Positions 18,076-27,132 of a stretch of 64,000 bases of DNA are shown piece after piece; within the stretch, counting starts at the first letter, position 1, and each line of letters opens with the position of its first letter. The position numbers were made by a program, and so were the translations under genes. The notes beneath the pieces are model-generated. The model was not told where the DNA came from. It did not search any database and was given only the letters and a program-made list of their open reading frames with translations. This stretch comes from 62-47 sp039808365 (GTDB lineage: Bacteria > Pseudomonadota > Alphaproteobacteria > Rhizobiales > Xanthobacteraceae). The stretch spans positions 28,338-92,337 of the forward strand of contig JBDHSX010000003.1 of the NCBI GenBank assembly GCA_039808365.1, in the 5' to 3' direction.

Positions 18076-18503
18076 AGCGACGCAGCCGCCCGCCAGCGGC
18101 GCGCGACGACAAGGCCGCCGCGCGTCCGCCCCCTGCGACGCCGGCGCGGCCGCGGCCCTCTCCAAATTCGTTGACAACGAAATTAAATGGCGCTTAGACT
18201 GACCGGGCTGCTTATTTTTAATAGGAAGCCGGAAACAGACATAACGTGACGAGCCCTGCTTCGACGCGCGCAGGCGTGGCTCGGACAGCATTTTCAGTTC
18301 GCAAGGCCGCGCGGCGAATTCCCGGAAACATCCCGTCGGATGCTTTGTCTGCGGACGGAATTTGTCTGCGGATGAAAGATCGCGGGCGGAAGACATCGGG
18401 TTTGTCTCGATGACTCCGGCGCAAGCCGCGACCGACCAAGATATGACGATCGCTCATACAGCGACGAAAAACAAAAATAATCACTTACCATCGAGGAACC
18501 GAC
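18076..18503 (+). other. Control region and long leader of the ABC importer operon
   Basis: 428 bp without a gene. It has a promoter with an embedded palindrome at 18167-18199, an imperfect hairpin-forming stretch around 18203-18234, and a leader of about 300 nt ending in the GAGGA ribosome-binding site of the substrate-binding protein gene. Confidence 0.6.
18167..18199 (+). promoter_or_regulatory. Promoter with 15-bp palindromic operator
   Basis: TTCGTTGACAACGAA (18167-18181) is a perfect palindrome around a single central base. It contains a consensus -35 TTGACA (18171-18176); a -10-like TTAGAC follows after 17 bp (18194-18199). A repressor bound here would block the promoter. A 13-of-15 copy lies at 29336-29350 in front of the facing operon. 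The MarR protein encoded at 24927-25493 is the most likely binder. Confidence 0.65.
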
Positions 18504-20090
18504 ATGGCTTTCAATCTCAATCGTCGTCAATTGATCAAGCTCGGTGGCGCCGCGGCGCTGTCGCAAGCCGCGCCCCGCCTGTCCTTCGCGCAAGGCAACA
18601 GCCGCGTGATCCGCGCGGTCATGCACACCGCGCTGCGCGTCACCGACCCGCTGGTGGTGCCGGCATGGACGACCCGCAACCACGGCTACAACATCTATGA
18701 CACGCTGTTCTCGATGGACAGCAAGCTGAACTACAAGCCTCAGATGGTCGAGGCTTTCGACGTGTCGAGCGACGGCCTGACCTACACCTTCCATCTGCGG
18801 ACCGGGTTGAAATTCCACGACGGCGCGCCGGTGACCTCCGAGGATGTCATCGCCTCGCTCAAGCGGTGGGGCGCGCGGGACCCGATGGGCATTTCGCTGA
18901 TGGCGGCCACCGGCGAACTCGTGGCCGTCGATCAGCGCACGTTCCGCCTGGTGTTGAAGCGTCCGTTCGGTCACGTTCTGGCCGCGCTGGGCAAGCCGTC
19001 CTCGGCGGTGCCCTTCATCATGCCGGCACGGGTCGCGGCGACACCTCCCACGCAGCAGATCACGGAATATGTCGGGTCCGGTCCGTTCCGCTTCGTCACC
19101 GGCGAATTCAAGCCCGGCATCAAGGCGGTCTACGAGCGCAACCCGGACTACGTCGCGCGACAGGAAGCGCCCGACGGCCTCTCCGGCGGCAAGGTGGTGA
19201 AGGTCGACCGCTACGAATGGATCAACATTTCCGATTTCCAGACCTCGCTCAACGCGCTCGCGAACAACGAGATCGATTATTTCGAAAATCCGACGCACGA
19301 GATGATTCCGCAGGCCGACAAGCTCGGCGTCAAGCTGTTCGACTACAATCCCGCGGGCTTCTCCGGATTCTGCCGGCCCAACTGGCTGTCGCCGCTGATC
19401 GCCAAGCAGGAAATCCGCCAGGCCATCCTCAGCGCGGTCAATCAGCAGGACTGGCTGGACGCCCAGGTCGGCGACCCGAACTTCTACCGGATTTCATCGG
19501 CGATGTTCGTCCCCGACATGCCCTACGGCACCGAGGCCGGCTGGAACACCAAGGCGGACGTCGCCGCGGCCAAGGCCTTGCTGGCCAAGGGTGGCTACAA
19601 GGGCGAGCCGATCACGCTGCTTCAGGTCTCGGACGCGCCGATCATCTCGCCGCTGGTTGACGTCGCCGCCCAGGCGCTCCGTCAGATCGGCATGAACGTG
19701 AAGCTCGTGGCGCTGGATTGGTTGTCGGTGCTGGCGCGCCGCACCAAGCAGGAGTCCGGCGAGAACGGCGGATGGGACCTGACATTCGCAACGCAAGCCG
19801 CGGTCGACATCTTCAATCCGATCATCAACGGGCATCTGATGACGGTCGGCAAGACCGGCCCCTATGGCTGGGCCGAGGACAAGCCGATCATGGATATGCG
19901 CCAATCCTTCATCGACGAACCGGACCCGGCGAAGCAGAAGGCGATCGCCGAGAATATTCAGAAGCGCGCCTACGAGGTCGTCACGCATATTCCGACCGGG
20001 ATGTTCCGGCAGCCTTCGATGCACCGGCCGAACCTGTCGGGATTCATTCCCGCCCTCGTTCCGGTGTTCTGGAACGTCGAGAAGGCCTAG
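18504..20090 (+). CDS. ABC transporter substrate-binding protein, peptide/opine type (SBP_bac_5)
   Basis: A 528-residue periplasmic binding protein of the dipeptide/oligopeptide family (DppA/OppA type). The N-terminus has a twin-arginine signal (NRRQLIKL followed by a hydrophobic stretch and an AQG cleavage region), suggesting Tat export already folded. Conserved segments include YTFHLRTGLKFHDGAPVTSEDV and YVGSGPFRFV. It is the first gene of an importer operon; a strong stem-loop just after it may raise its mRNA level over the permease genes. Family ligands are di/oligopeptides, opines or similar amides, and the ligand here is unknown. Confidence 0.93.
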   Translation: MAFNLNRRQLIKLGGAAALSQAAPRLSFAQGNSRVIRAVMHTALRVTDPLVVPAWTTRNHGYNIYDTLFSMDSKLNYKPQMVEAFDVSSDGLTYTFHLRTGLKFHDGAPVTSEDVIASLKRWGARDPMGISLMAATGELVAVDQRTFRLVLKRPFGHVLAALGKPSSAVPFIMPARVAATPPTQQITEYVGSGPFRFVTGEFKPGIKAVYERNPDYVARQEAPDGLSGGKVVKVDRYEWINISDFQTSLNALANNEIDYFENPTHEMIPQADKLGVKLFDYNPAGFSGFCRPNWLSPLIAKQEIRQAILSAVNQQDWLDAQVGDPNFYRISSAMFVPDMPYGTEAGWNTKADVAAAKALLAKGGYKGEPITLLQVSDAPIISPLVDVAAQALRQIGMNVKLVALDWLSVLARRTKQESGENGGWDLTFATQAAVDIFNPIINGHLMTVGKTGPYGWAEDKPIMDMRQSFIDEPDPAKQKAIAENIQKRAYEVVTHIPTGMFRQPSMHRPNLSGFIPALVPVFWNVEKA

Positions 20091-20107
20091 AGGACCGCCG
20101 CGCCAAC

Positions 20108-20147
20108 GCGGGCTTGTCGGGCATCGATGAACGCCCGGCAGGCCCGC
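20108..20147 (+). other. Intercistronic stem-loop after the binding-protein gene
   Basis: A 15-bp stem (20108-20122 with 20133-20147) with a 10-nt loop; both deviations from perfect symmetry are G-U pairs in RNA. It stands 18 bp after the stop of the binding-protein gene and lacks a T-run, as expected for an mRNA-stabilising structure between a highly expressed binding protein and the rest of its operon. Confidence 0.5.
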
Positions 20148-20211
20148 ATGCGTCTTCGCCCGGAAAAAAGCGCCGCGCGCGCATTGTTCAATGCAGGGAG
20201 ATTAACGACCG

Positions 20212-21402
20212 ATGTCGCGTCTGATGTCCGGATTCCCGCCCGCTCCCGACCGGCAGGTTACCCTCGCCAACTGGCGCAAGCATCCCTTCAGCCAATGGGG
20301 ATTCCGCAACGTCCGCCAACTGGTTCCGACCGCGCCGATTCGACCGGCCGCGAACCCGACGCCATTGAGCGAGGACCTGCGCGATATCGAGACCGTCGCG
20401 TTCGAAGGGCTGGACGGCAAGGAAACCACCGTTCGCGACGCGCGCGCCGCGAGCTTCACCGATGGCATGCTGGTGTTGCGCGGCGGCCGGATCGTCAGCG
20501 AGTGGTATGACAACGGCCTCGACGCCGTGACGCCGCATATTTGCTTCTCCGTCAGCAAATCCGTTCTGGGCGCCCTCGCCGGCGTTTTGACCGATCGGGA
20601 GATCATCGACCCCGACGCGGGGGTGATCGATTATCTGCCGGAAGTCAAAGGCAGCGCCTACGAGACGGCCACGCTGCGGCACCTGCTGGATATGACGGTG
20701 AGCACCAGTTACCACGAGGAGTTCAACAACCCGTCGCCGGATCTGTTGCGTTATCGCGCGGCGACGGGCTGGGATCCGCACCAATCGGGGATGCCGACGC
20801 CCGATCTGCGCAAATTCCTGCCGACCGTTCCGCCGGGAGACGGCCCGCACGGCGCCAAGGTCAATTACGTGACGCCCAACACCGACACGCTGGGCTGGCT
20901 GTTCGAGCGCGCCAGCGGACGCCCCTATTCCCAGCTGCTCGGCGAATACCTGTGGGCTCCGATGGGCGCCGAGACGGAAGGCAGCATGACCGTCGACGCG
21001 TTCGGCATGGCGCGGCCCGGCGGCGGCATCTCGGCGACGCTGCGGGATCTCGCGCGCTTCGGTGAGATGATGCGCCGGCGCGGCTTCGCCAACGGCCGGC
21101 AGGTCGTTCCGGGCTGGTGGGTCGACGACATTCGCCGCAACGGCAGCATCGAGGCGTGGAAACACGGCTGCATGACCGATGCGTTCCCGATCGCGCAATA
21201 TCGCAGCAAATGGTACAATCTCGGCGAGCCGGGCGGCGCGATCTTTTTCGGCGTCGGCATCCACGGTCAATGGATTTACATCGACGAGCGCGCGGAAACC
21301 GTCATCGCGCGCTACTCGTCCCAGCCGGACCCGATGGACCTTCCGCTCGATCACATGTGGTTGCGTGGTTACGACGCGATCGCGCGCCATCTCTCCGCAT
21401 AG
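20212..21402 (+). CDS. Serine hydrolase of the beta-lactamase / 6-aminohexanoate-dimer hydrolase (NylB-like) family
   Basis: A 396-residue penicillin-recognising-fold hydrolase. The nucleophile motif SVSK gives Ser113 and Lys116, and VNYVTPNTD gives Tyr219; these match in order and almost in position the Ser112/Lys115/Tyr215 set known for NylB (about 392 aa), which cleaves linear amides of 6-aminohexanoate. The C-terminal part (GMARPGGGISATLRDLARFG) fits the same branch. No signal peptide is visible, so it should act in the cytoplasm on imported material. It sits inside an oligopeptide-type importer operon. Esterase or D-peptidase activity are alternatives; the substrate is not proven. Confidence 0.82.
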   Translation: MSRLMSGFPPAPDRQVTLANWRKHPFSQWGFRNVRQLVPTAPIRPAANPTPLSEDLRDIETVAFEGLDGKETTVRDARAASFTDGMLVLRGGRIVSEWYDNGLDAVTPHICFSVSKSVLGALAGVLTDREIIDPDAGVIDYLPEVKGSAYETATLRHLLDMTVSTSYHEEFNNPSPDLLRYRAATGWDPHQSGMPTPDLRKFLPTVPPGDGPHGAKVNYVTPNTDTLGWLFERASGRPYSQLLGEYLWAPMGAETEGSMTVDAFGMARPGGGISATLRDLARFGEMMRRRGFANGRQVVPGWWVDDIRRNGSIEAWKHGCMTDAFPIAQYRSKWYNLGEPGGAIFFGVGIHGQWIYIDERAETVIARYSSQPDPMDLPLDHMWLRGYDAIARHLSA

Positions 21403-21426
21403 CGCGATGAACCCGGAGTGACCACG

Positions 21427-22368
21427 ATGCTGCGCTTTGTGCTTCGCCGGCTGTTGTCGGTCATTCCCGTTCTGGTCGTCGTCTCGATCATCGTGTTTCT
21501 GGCCTTGCGGCTGGGCCCCGGCGACCCGGCGGCGATTCTCGCCGGCGACAGCGCGACGCCCGAGATGATCGCCGCGATGCGCGCACATCTCGGTCTCGAT
21601 CAGTCGTTGCCGCAGCAATTCATTCACTGGGCGGCCCAGATCGCGCATGGCGACCTCGGACGTTCCATCACCTCCAACCAGCCGGTCACGACGCTGGTGG
21701 CCTCACGGCTTGAGCCGACGCTGGCGCTGGCGCTCGCCACCATCGTCTTCTCGATTGTCGTCGCCACGCCGCTCGGCGTGCTCGCCGCCTGGCGACGTGG
21801 CTCGTGGATCGATACGCTGGCCAGCGGCGGCGCCGTGTTCGGCTTCGCCATGCCCGCCTTCGTGACGGGCTATCTGCTGGTTTATATCTTCGCGCTCAAG
21901 CTGCAGTGGCTGCCGGTGCAGGGGTTCGTGCCGCTGTCGGAGGGCTTTTGGCCATTCGCCAGACACCTGATCCTGCCGACCTTGACGCTCAGCACTATCT
22001 ACATCGCGTTGATCACCCGGGTGACGCGCGCCAGCATGCTCGAAATCCTGAACGAGGATTTCGTCCGCACCGCGCGCGCCAAGGGCATGCCGGAACGGAT
22101 CGTGCTGTTTCGCCATGCGCTCGGCAATTCAGCCATTCCCGTTCTGTCGGTGATCGGCATCGGCATCGCGCTGCTGCTCGGTGGCGTCGTGGTGACCGAA
22201 AGCGTGTTCAGCTTTCCCGGGCTCGGCCGGCTGACCGTCGAGGCCGTGGTCGCCCGCGACTATCCGGTGGTGCAGGGCATCATCATCCTGTTCAGCGGCG
22301 TCTATGTTCTGATCAACCTCGCGGTCGATGTCAGCTACGCCATCTTCGATCCGAGGATCAGCTATTGA
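21427..22368 (+). CDS. ABC transporter permease, DppB type
   Basis: Inner-membrane permease (313 aa) of a peptide/nickel/opine-type importer. It starts with a long transmembrane segment (FVLRRLLSVIPVLVVVSIIV), has about six membrane helices and the EAA loop (EILNEDFVRTARAKGMPERIVLFRHALGNS) that contacts the ATPase. ATG 21427 is preferred over GTG 21418 because the GGAG ribosome-binding site at 21414-21417 leaves a normal 9-nt spacing only for the ATG. The stop overlaps the TTG start of the second permease (TTGA). Confidence 0.93.
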   Translation: MLRFVLRRLLSVIPVLVVVSIIVFLALRLGPGDPAAILAGDSATPEMIAAMRAHLGLDQSLPQQFIHWAAQIAHGDLGRSITSNQPVTTLVASRLEPTLALALATIVFSIVVATPLGVLAAWRRGSWIDTLASGGAVFGFAMPAFVTGYLLVYIFALKLQWLPVQGFVPLSEGFWPFARHLILPTLTLSTIYIALITRVTRASMLEILNEDFVRTARAKGMPERIVLFRHALGNSAIPVLSVIGIGIALLLGGVVVTESVFSFPGLGRLTVEAVVARDYPVVQGIIILFSGVYVLINLAVDVSYAIFDPRISY

Positions 22369-23240
22369 GCGCCGTCGTCACCAGTCCGACCGTCTTCCGC
22401 AGCACGGTCACCATCCTGCGCCGTCATCCCGGATTGCTGTTCGGGCTCGTCGTCATCACCGCCATGGTCATCCTCGCGGTCGCGGCGCCGTGGCTGCATA
22501 CCGTCGATCCGACCTATATAAGGCCGCGGATGCGGCTCAAGCCACCGTCCGCCGCGTTCTGGTTCGGCACCGATTCGACGGGGCGCGACCTGTGGAGCCG
22601 GATCGCCTACGGATCACGCGTCTCCCTGATCGTCGGCGCGTCGGTGGCGGCGATTTCGCTGGTGATCGGGCTGGTGATCGGGATGATTTCCGGCGTCGTG
22701 CGCAAGCTCGACGGCATCATCATGCGCATCATGGACGGCGTGATGGCGATCCCCGCCATTCTGCTCGCCATCATGGTGGTCAGCCTGTTCGGCGCCTCCT
22801 TGCACACGGTGATCATCGCCATCACCCTGCCCGAGATTCCGCGCGTGGTCCGGCTGACGCGGAGCGTCGTTCTCACCGTGCGCGGCGAAGCCTATGTCGA
22901 GGCCGCCATCAGCATGGGAACGCCGACCCCGATCCTGATGATGCGCCACATCCTGCCGAACATTCTCGCGCCCGTCATCGTGCAGGCGACCTTCACCGCG
23001 TCGGCCGCGATCCTGATCGAAGCCTCGCTGTCGTTTCTCGGAATCGGGACGCCGAGCGAGATTCCGAGCTGGGGCAACATCATGGCCGACGGCCGCAACT
23101 ACTTCCAGATGGCGCCGCAACTGATCATGATTCCGGGCTTTCTGGTCGCCCTGACCGTGCTCGCGGTGAACATTCTGGGCGACAGCCTGCGCGACCTGCT
23201 CGATCCGCGGTTCGCCAGATCGGTCGGAGACGCCCAATGA
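22365..23240 (+). CDS. ABC transporter permease, DppC type
   Basis: Second inner-membrane permease (291 aa) of the same importer. It has the DppC-type N-terminal extension, the segment FWFGTDSTGRDLWSRIAYGSRVS, several membrane helices and the EAA motif (EAAISMGTPTPILMMRHILPN). Translation appears to start at a TTG at 22365 overlapping the DppB stop; no ATG or GTG is available before the first membrane helix. It is coupled by an ATGA overlap to the ATPase gene. Confidence 0.92.
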   Translation: MSAVVTSPTVFRSTVTILRRHPGLLFGLVVITAMVILAVAAPWLHTVDPTYIRPRMRLKPPSAAFWFGTDSTGRDLWSRIAYGSRVSLIVGASVAAISLVIGLVIGMISGVVRKLDGIIMRIMDGVMAIPAILLAIMVVSLFGASLHTVIIAITLPEIPRVVRLTRSVVLTVRGEAYVEAAISMGTPTPILMMRHILPNILAPVIVQATFTASAAILIEASLSFLGIGTPSEIPSWGNIMADGRNYFQMAPQLIMIPGFLVALTVLAVNILGDSLRDLLDPRFARSVGDAQ

Positions 23241-24859
23241 CCGATCATGTTCTTTCGATCGACCACCTCACGGTTGCCGTCACCGGCGCGTCCGAGCCGA
23301 AGACCGTCGTCACCGATGTCAGCCTGTCGGTCGGGCGGCAGGAGATCGTCTGCGTCGTCGGCGAGTCCGGCTCCGGCAAGTCGGTGACCTCGTTCTCGGT
23401 GATGGGAATTCTGTCGCCCGGCCTCGCGCCGGTCGCGGGCTCGATCAAGCTGCTCGGCGAGGAGCTGATCGGCGCATCGCCCGCGCGGATGCGCGAATTG
23501 CGCGGCCAGCGCATGGCAATGATTTTTCAGGAGCCGATGACCGCTCTCAACCCTGTCATGACGGTGGGCGAGCAGATCGCGGAGATTTTCCGCTATCACC
23601 GGCCGGAGATGTCGGCCGCGCAAATTCAGCAGCGCGTCCAGTCGCTCGCCGAGGACGTTCACCTGCCCGATCCGACGAATATCGTGCATCGCTACCCGCA
23701 TCAACTGTCCGGCGGCCAGCGCCAGCGCATCATGATCGCTATGGCGCTGGCGCTGGAGCCGGCGTTGCTGATCGCGGACGAACCCACCACGGCGCTCGAC
23801 GTCACCACGCAGAAGCAGATTCTCGAACTCGTCCGTGATCTGGTGGCGCGCCAGGGCATCGGGGTGCTGTTCATCACCCACGATTTCGGCGTCGTCGCCG
23901 AGATCGCCGATCGCGTCGTGGTGATGCGCGCCGGCCATGTCGTTGAATCCGGATCCGCGCGCGATGTCCTCACCTCGCCCCGACAAGCCTACACGCGGGC
24001 GCTGATCGATGCGGTGCCCGGCAGCAAGTTGCCGGCGGCGCGGGAGATCGCCGACGACGTGCTGCTGCGGGTGGACAATTTGTCAAAGACCTACGGCTCG
24101 TTCGGGCTGTTCGGTCGGGCCCGCAACGCCAATCCCGCCCTGCAAAATGCCTCGCTGTCGCTGCGAAAAGGCGAGATCCTTGGAATCGTCGGCGAATCCG
24201 GCTCGGGCAAGTCGACCCTGGCCCGCTGCATCAGCCGGCTTCAGACCCCGACGTCCGGCGATATCTGGCTCGGCGGCATCAACATCGCCCAGATGCAGGA
24301 GCGCAAGCTTCGGCGTCATCGCAAAGCCATTCAGGTCGTGTTCCAGGACCCGAACCGGTCGCTCAATCCGCGATTGCGGATCGGCGACGCGCTGGTCGAG
24401 GGCGCGCGGAATTTCGGCGTCGACGCGCGCGAGGCCAGCCAAAGAAGCCGCCGGTTGCTGGACCTGGTCGGGATGGACGACAGCGCGCTCGACCGCTTTC
24501 CCCATCAGTTTTCCGGCGGCCAGCGCCAGCGCATCTGTATCGCCCGCGCCCTCGCCAGCGAGCCCGATATCCTGGTGGCGGACGAGGCGGTGTCCGCGCT
24601 CGACGTCTCGGTTCAAGCTCAAGTCCTTGAACTGCTGAAAGATTTGAGGGAAAGGCTGGGCCTCGCCATCATTTTCATCACCCATGACCTGCGGGTCGCC
24701 GGCCAGCTTTGCGATCGGCTGGTGGTGATGCAGTCGGGGAAAATCGTCGAGCAGGGACCGACCGGCAGCCTGTTCGCCGCCCCCCGTCAGGCCTATACCC
24801 GCGAGCTGCTCGCCGCCGCGCCGGGTCGGGAATTCCTTGCGAGCGCGCAGAAAGCGTGA
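23237..24859 (+). CDS. Dual-domain ABC transporter ATPase (DppD-DppF fusion)
   Basis: A 540-residue protein with two complete ATPase modules. Module 1 has Walker A GESGSGKS at 42-49, signature LSGGQRQR and Walker B LLIADEPTT; module 2 has Walker A GESGSGKS at about 319-326, signature FSGGQRQR and Walker B ILVADEAVSALD. Each module is followed by the oligopeptide-type C-terminal extension (PRQAYTR appears twice). One gene thus supplies both nucleotide-binding subunits that other bacteria encode as two. It starts by ATGA overlap with the permease gene. Confidence 0.95.
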   Translation: MTDHVLSIDHLTVAVTGASEPKTVVTDVSLSVGRQEIVCVVGESGSGKSVTSFSVMGILSPGLAPVAGSIKLLGEELIGASPARMRELRGQRMAMIFQEPMTALNPVMTVGEQIAEIFRYHRPEMSAAQIQQRVQSLAEDVHLPDPTNIVHRYPHQLSGGQRQRIMIAMALALEPALLIADEPTTALDVTTQKQILELVRDLVARQGIGVLFITHDFGVVAEIADRVVVMRAGHVVESGSARDVLTSPRQAYTRALIDAVPGSKLPAAREIADDVLLRVDNLSKTYGSFGLFGRARNANPALQNASLSLRKGEILGIVGESGSGKSTLARCISRLQTPTSGDIWLGGINIAQMQERKLRRHRKAIQVVFQDPNRSLNPRLRIGDALVEGARNFGVDAREASQRSRRLLDLVGMDDSALDRFPHQFSGGQRQRICIARALASEPDILVADEAVSALDVSVQAQVLELLKDLRERLGLAIIFITHDLRVAGQLCDRLVVMQSGKIVEQGPTGSLFAAPRQAYTRELLAAAPGREFLASAQKA

Positions 24860-24877
24860 AATGCCTCCTTCGGGAGA

Positions 24878-24902
24878 GCGGCGTCGCCTTGGGAGACGCC
24901 GC
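24878..24902 (+). other. Hairpin between the ABC ATPase and marR-type genes
   Basis: Perfect 8-bp arms GCGGCGTC (24878-24885) and GACGCCGC (24895-24902) with a 9-nt loop and no T-run. It may shield or separate the regulator message from the importer message. Confidence 0.35.
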
Positions 24903-24926
24903 GCGCCGCAAGCCAGGAGACCATGA

Positions 24927-25493
24927 GTGACCGCGAGCAAGAAGACCAGGAAGGTTTCGGGAACGAAGTCGCAGCCTGCGGCCGCCAAGATATCGAAGCC
25001 CCACAAGCTGGGCTCGATCGGCTCGCTGGACGACTTCATCCCGTACAAACTCTCGGTCGTCGCCAATCGCGTCTCGCAATCGATCGGGCGGCTGTTCGAG
25101 ACCCAGTTCAATCTTCAGATGCCGGAATGGCGCATTCTGATCGCGCTCTACGCCTATGGCACGTTGTCGTTCATCGAGGTGGTCGAACGCACCAGCATGG
25201 ACAAGGCGCGGGTGTCGCGGGCGCTGCGCCGCCTGGTCGATCTCAAGATGATCACCGTGCAAAACGATCCCAAGGACGGCCGGCGGATCTTCCTGTCGAT
25301 CACCCGCGACGGCGCCAAGATGTGCAAGAGCATCCTGCCGGAAGCCGCGCGCACGCAAGCCTGGTTCCTTGAGGGCCTGTCGGACGCCGAGCAGGTGCAG
25401 CTCGACGTCATCCTGAACAAGCTGATGGTGCGCAGCCAGGCGCTTCAGGGATCGAGCGCGCCGTTCGAAACCATCGACGACGGCGACGCCTGA
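24927..25493 (+). CDS. MarR family transcriptional regulator
   Basis: A 188-residue MarR-type winged-helix regulator. After a basic tail of about 30 residues, the core (residues about 40-160) shows PEWRILIALYAYG, the recognition helix segment TSMDKARVSRALRRLVD and the wing DPKDGRRIFLSITRDG. Translation starts at GTG 24927 with an AGGAGA ribosome-binding site 6 nt upstream; an ATG four bases earlier is in another frame. It is the last gene of the importer operon and is 15 bp from the stop of the facing gamma-glutamyltransferase. Two matching palindromes at the promoters of both operons are its probable operators. MarR proteins are often released by a small, commonly aromatic, ligand. Confidence 0.9.
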   Translation: MTASKKTRKVSGTKSQPAAAKISKPHKLGSIGSLDDFIPYKLSVVANRVSQSIGRLFETQFNLQMPEWRILIALYAYGTLSFIEVVERTSMDKARVSRALRRLVDLKMITVQNDPKDGRRIFLSITRDGAKMCKSILPEAARTQAWFLEGLSDAEQVQLDVILNKLMVRSQALQGSSAPFETIDDGDA

Positions 25494-25508
25494 GTTGGTT
25501 GCCGGCCT

Positions 25509-27098
25509 TCAGAAGCCGGCGGTCACGCCGTCGCGGCGCGGATCGGAAACCGCGCAATAGACGCCGCCGGTCCGCTGGATCAGTTGCGCCGAACCGAAGG
25601 TCAGATGACCAGTCGGCAGCGTTTGAACGCGGTGGCCCCGCGCCGCAAGCTCCGCCGCGACGCCGCCCGGCATATGCGTCTCAAGGCTGACGACGCCATC
25701 CGCCGGCGAGAGCATGAATCGCGGCGCGTCGCAGATCGATTGCGGGTCCTGATCGAAATCGGCGAGCCGGCTGAGAAACTGCATGTGGCCCTGCGTCTGC
25801 ATCGCCGCGCCCATCACGCCGAACGACCACACCGGCGCGCCATCGCGGGTCACGAAACCGGGAATGATGGTGTGCAGCGGCTTCTTTCGGGGGCCGACCT
25901 CGTTGGGGTGACCGCGCTCAAGGGTGAAATTGGAGCCGCGATTATGCAGGGCGATGCCGGTGCCGGGCACCACCAATCCCGATCCGAACGCCCAGTAATT
26001 CGACTGGATCAGCGAGACCATCATCCCCGACGCATCGGCGGCGGTCAGATAAACCGTTCCGCCGAGCCGTGGCTTGCCGGCGAGCGGCGCGCCGGCGCGG
26101 CGCAGATCGAGCAGCCGCGCGCGTTGCGCCAGATAATCGCGGTCGAGCAACGCCGCGACCGGGACGCGCATCGTGTTCGGATCCGAGACATAGGTATAAA
26201 GATCGGCGAAGGCGAGCCGCATCGCCTCGATCTGGACGTGATAGGCATCGGCGCTGTCGCGTCCCATCGCCCTGACGTCGAAATTCTCCAAAATCCCCAG
26301 CGCCATCAGCGCCGCGATGCCAAATCCGTTCGGCGGCAGCTCGTGCAACGTATAGTCACGATATTGCAACGCCAGCGGCTCGCACCATGTCGGCCGGTGC
26401 GCGGCGAGATCGTCGAGGCTGAGACAGCCTCCGGTTCGATCGGAAAACGCAACCATCGCCTCGGCGAGCGCGCCGCGATAAAAGGCTTCGCCCTCGGTTT
26501 CGGCGATCACCCGCAACGAACGGGCATGACCCGCCGCGCGCCAGATTTCGCCGACCGCCGGCGGGCGGCCGCCGATGAGGAATGTCTCGGCGAAGCCCGG
26601 CTGATCGCTGACCAGCGCGGCCAGTTCGGGCCACACCGAGGCGACGAACGGCGACACGGGAAAGCCGCGCTCGGCGTAATCGACCGCCGGACCGAACAAT
26701 TGCTGGAACGGCAGCTTGCCGAAACGCCGCGACAGCGCCACCCAGCCCGCGACCTGACCGGGGACCGTTACGCTGTCCCAACCCTTCATCGGCATCTGCG
26801 CGTATTTGTCGAAGCGCGACCGCTGCCACGCGGCAGGCGAAGCGCCGGTCGAATTCAGCGCGTGAAGCTCCTTGCCATCCCAGACGATGGCATAGAGATC
26901 GCCGCCGATGCCGTTCATCGTCGGTTCGACGACCGTCAGCGTCGCCGCCGCCGCCAGCGCCGCATCCACGGCGTTGCCGCCGGCCAGCATCATCCGCAGC
27001 CCCGCCTGCGCCGCGAGCGGCTGCGACGCGGCGACGACGTTGGATGCGAGAAGCGGGATCCGGGCAACGGGATAGTGGGACGCCGCTATGTCATTCAT
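25509..27098 (-). CDS. Gamma-glutamyltransferase family protein
   Basis: A 529-residue Ntn-hydrolase of the GGT family, normally self-cleaved into two chains. The likely nucleophile is Thr348 in LGGTVYLTAAD, the N-terminus of the small subunit; GGNAVDAALAAA and NGIGGDLYAIV in the large subunit are also conserved. No signal peptide is visible, unlike periplasmic GGTs, so cytoplasmic action on imported gamma-glutamyl or related amides is likely. It is the last gene of a three-gene operon (UPF0261, HAD, GGT), 34 bp after the HAD gene, and convergent with the MarR gene. Confidence 0.9.
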   Translation of the reverse strand: MNDIAASHYPVARIPLLASNVVAASQPLAAQAGLRMMLAGGNAVDAALAAAATLTVVEPTMNGIGGDLYAIVWDGKELHALNSTGASPAAWQRSRFDKYAQMPMKGWDSVTVPGQVAGWVALSRRFGKLPFQQLFGPAVDYAERGFPVSPFVASVWPELAALVSDQPGFAETFLIGGRPPAVGEIWRAAGHARSLRVIAETEGEAFYRGALAEAMVAFSDRTGGCLSLDDLAAHRPTWCEPLALQYRDYTLHELPPNGFGIAALMALGILENFDVRAMGRDSADAYHVQIEAMRLAFADLYTYVSDPNTMRVPVAALLDRDYLAQRARLLDLRRAGAPLAGKPRLGGTVYLTAADASGMMVSLIQSNYWAFGSGLVVPGTGIALHNRGSNFTLERGHPNEVGPRKKPLHTIIPGFVTRDGAPVWSFGVMGAAMQTQGHMQFLSRLADFDQDPQSICDAPRFMLSPADGVVSLETHMPGGVAAELAARGHRVQTLPTGHLTFGSAQLIQRTGGVYCAVSDPRRDGVTAGF

Positions 27099-27132
27099 GT
27101 CACCATTCCCCGATCATCGTTGTTTGGCATCC

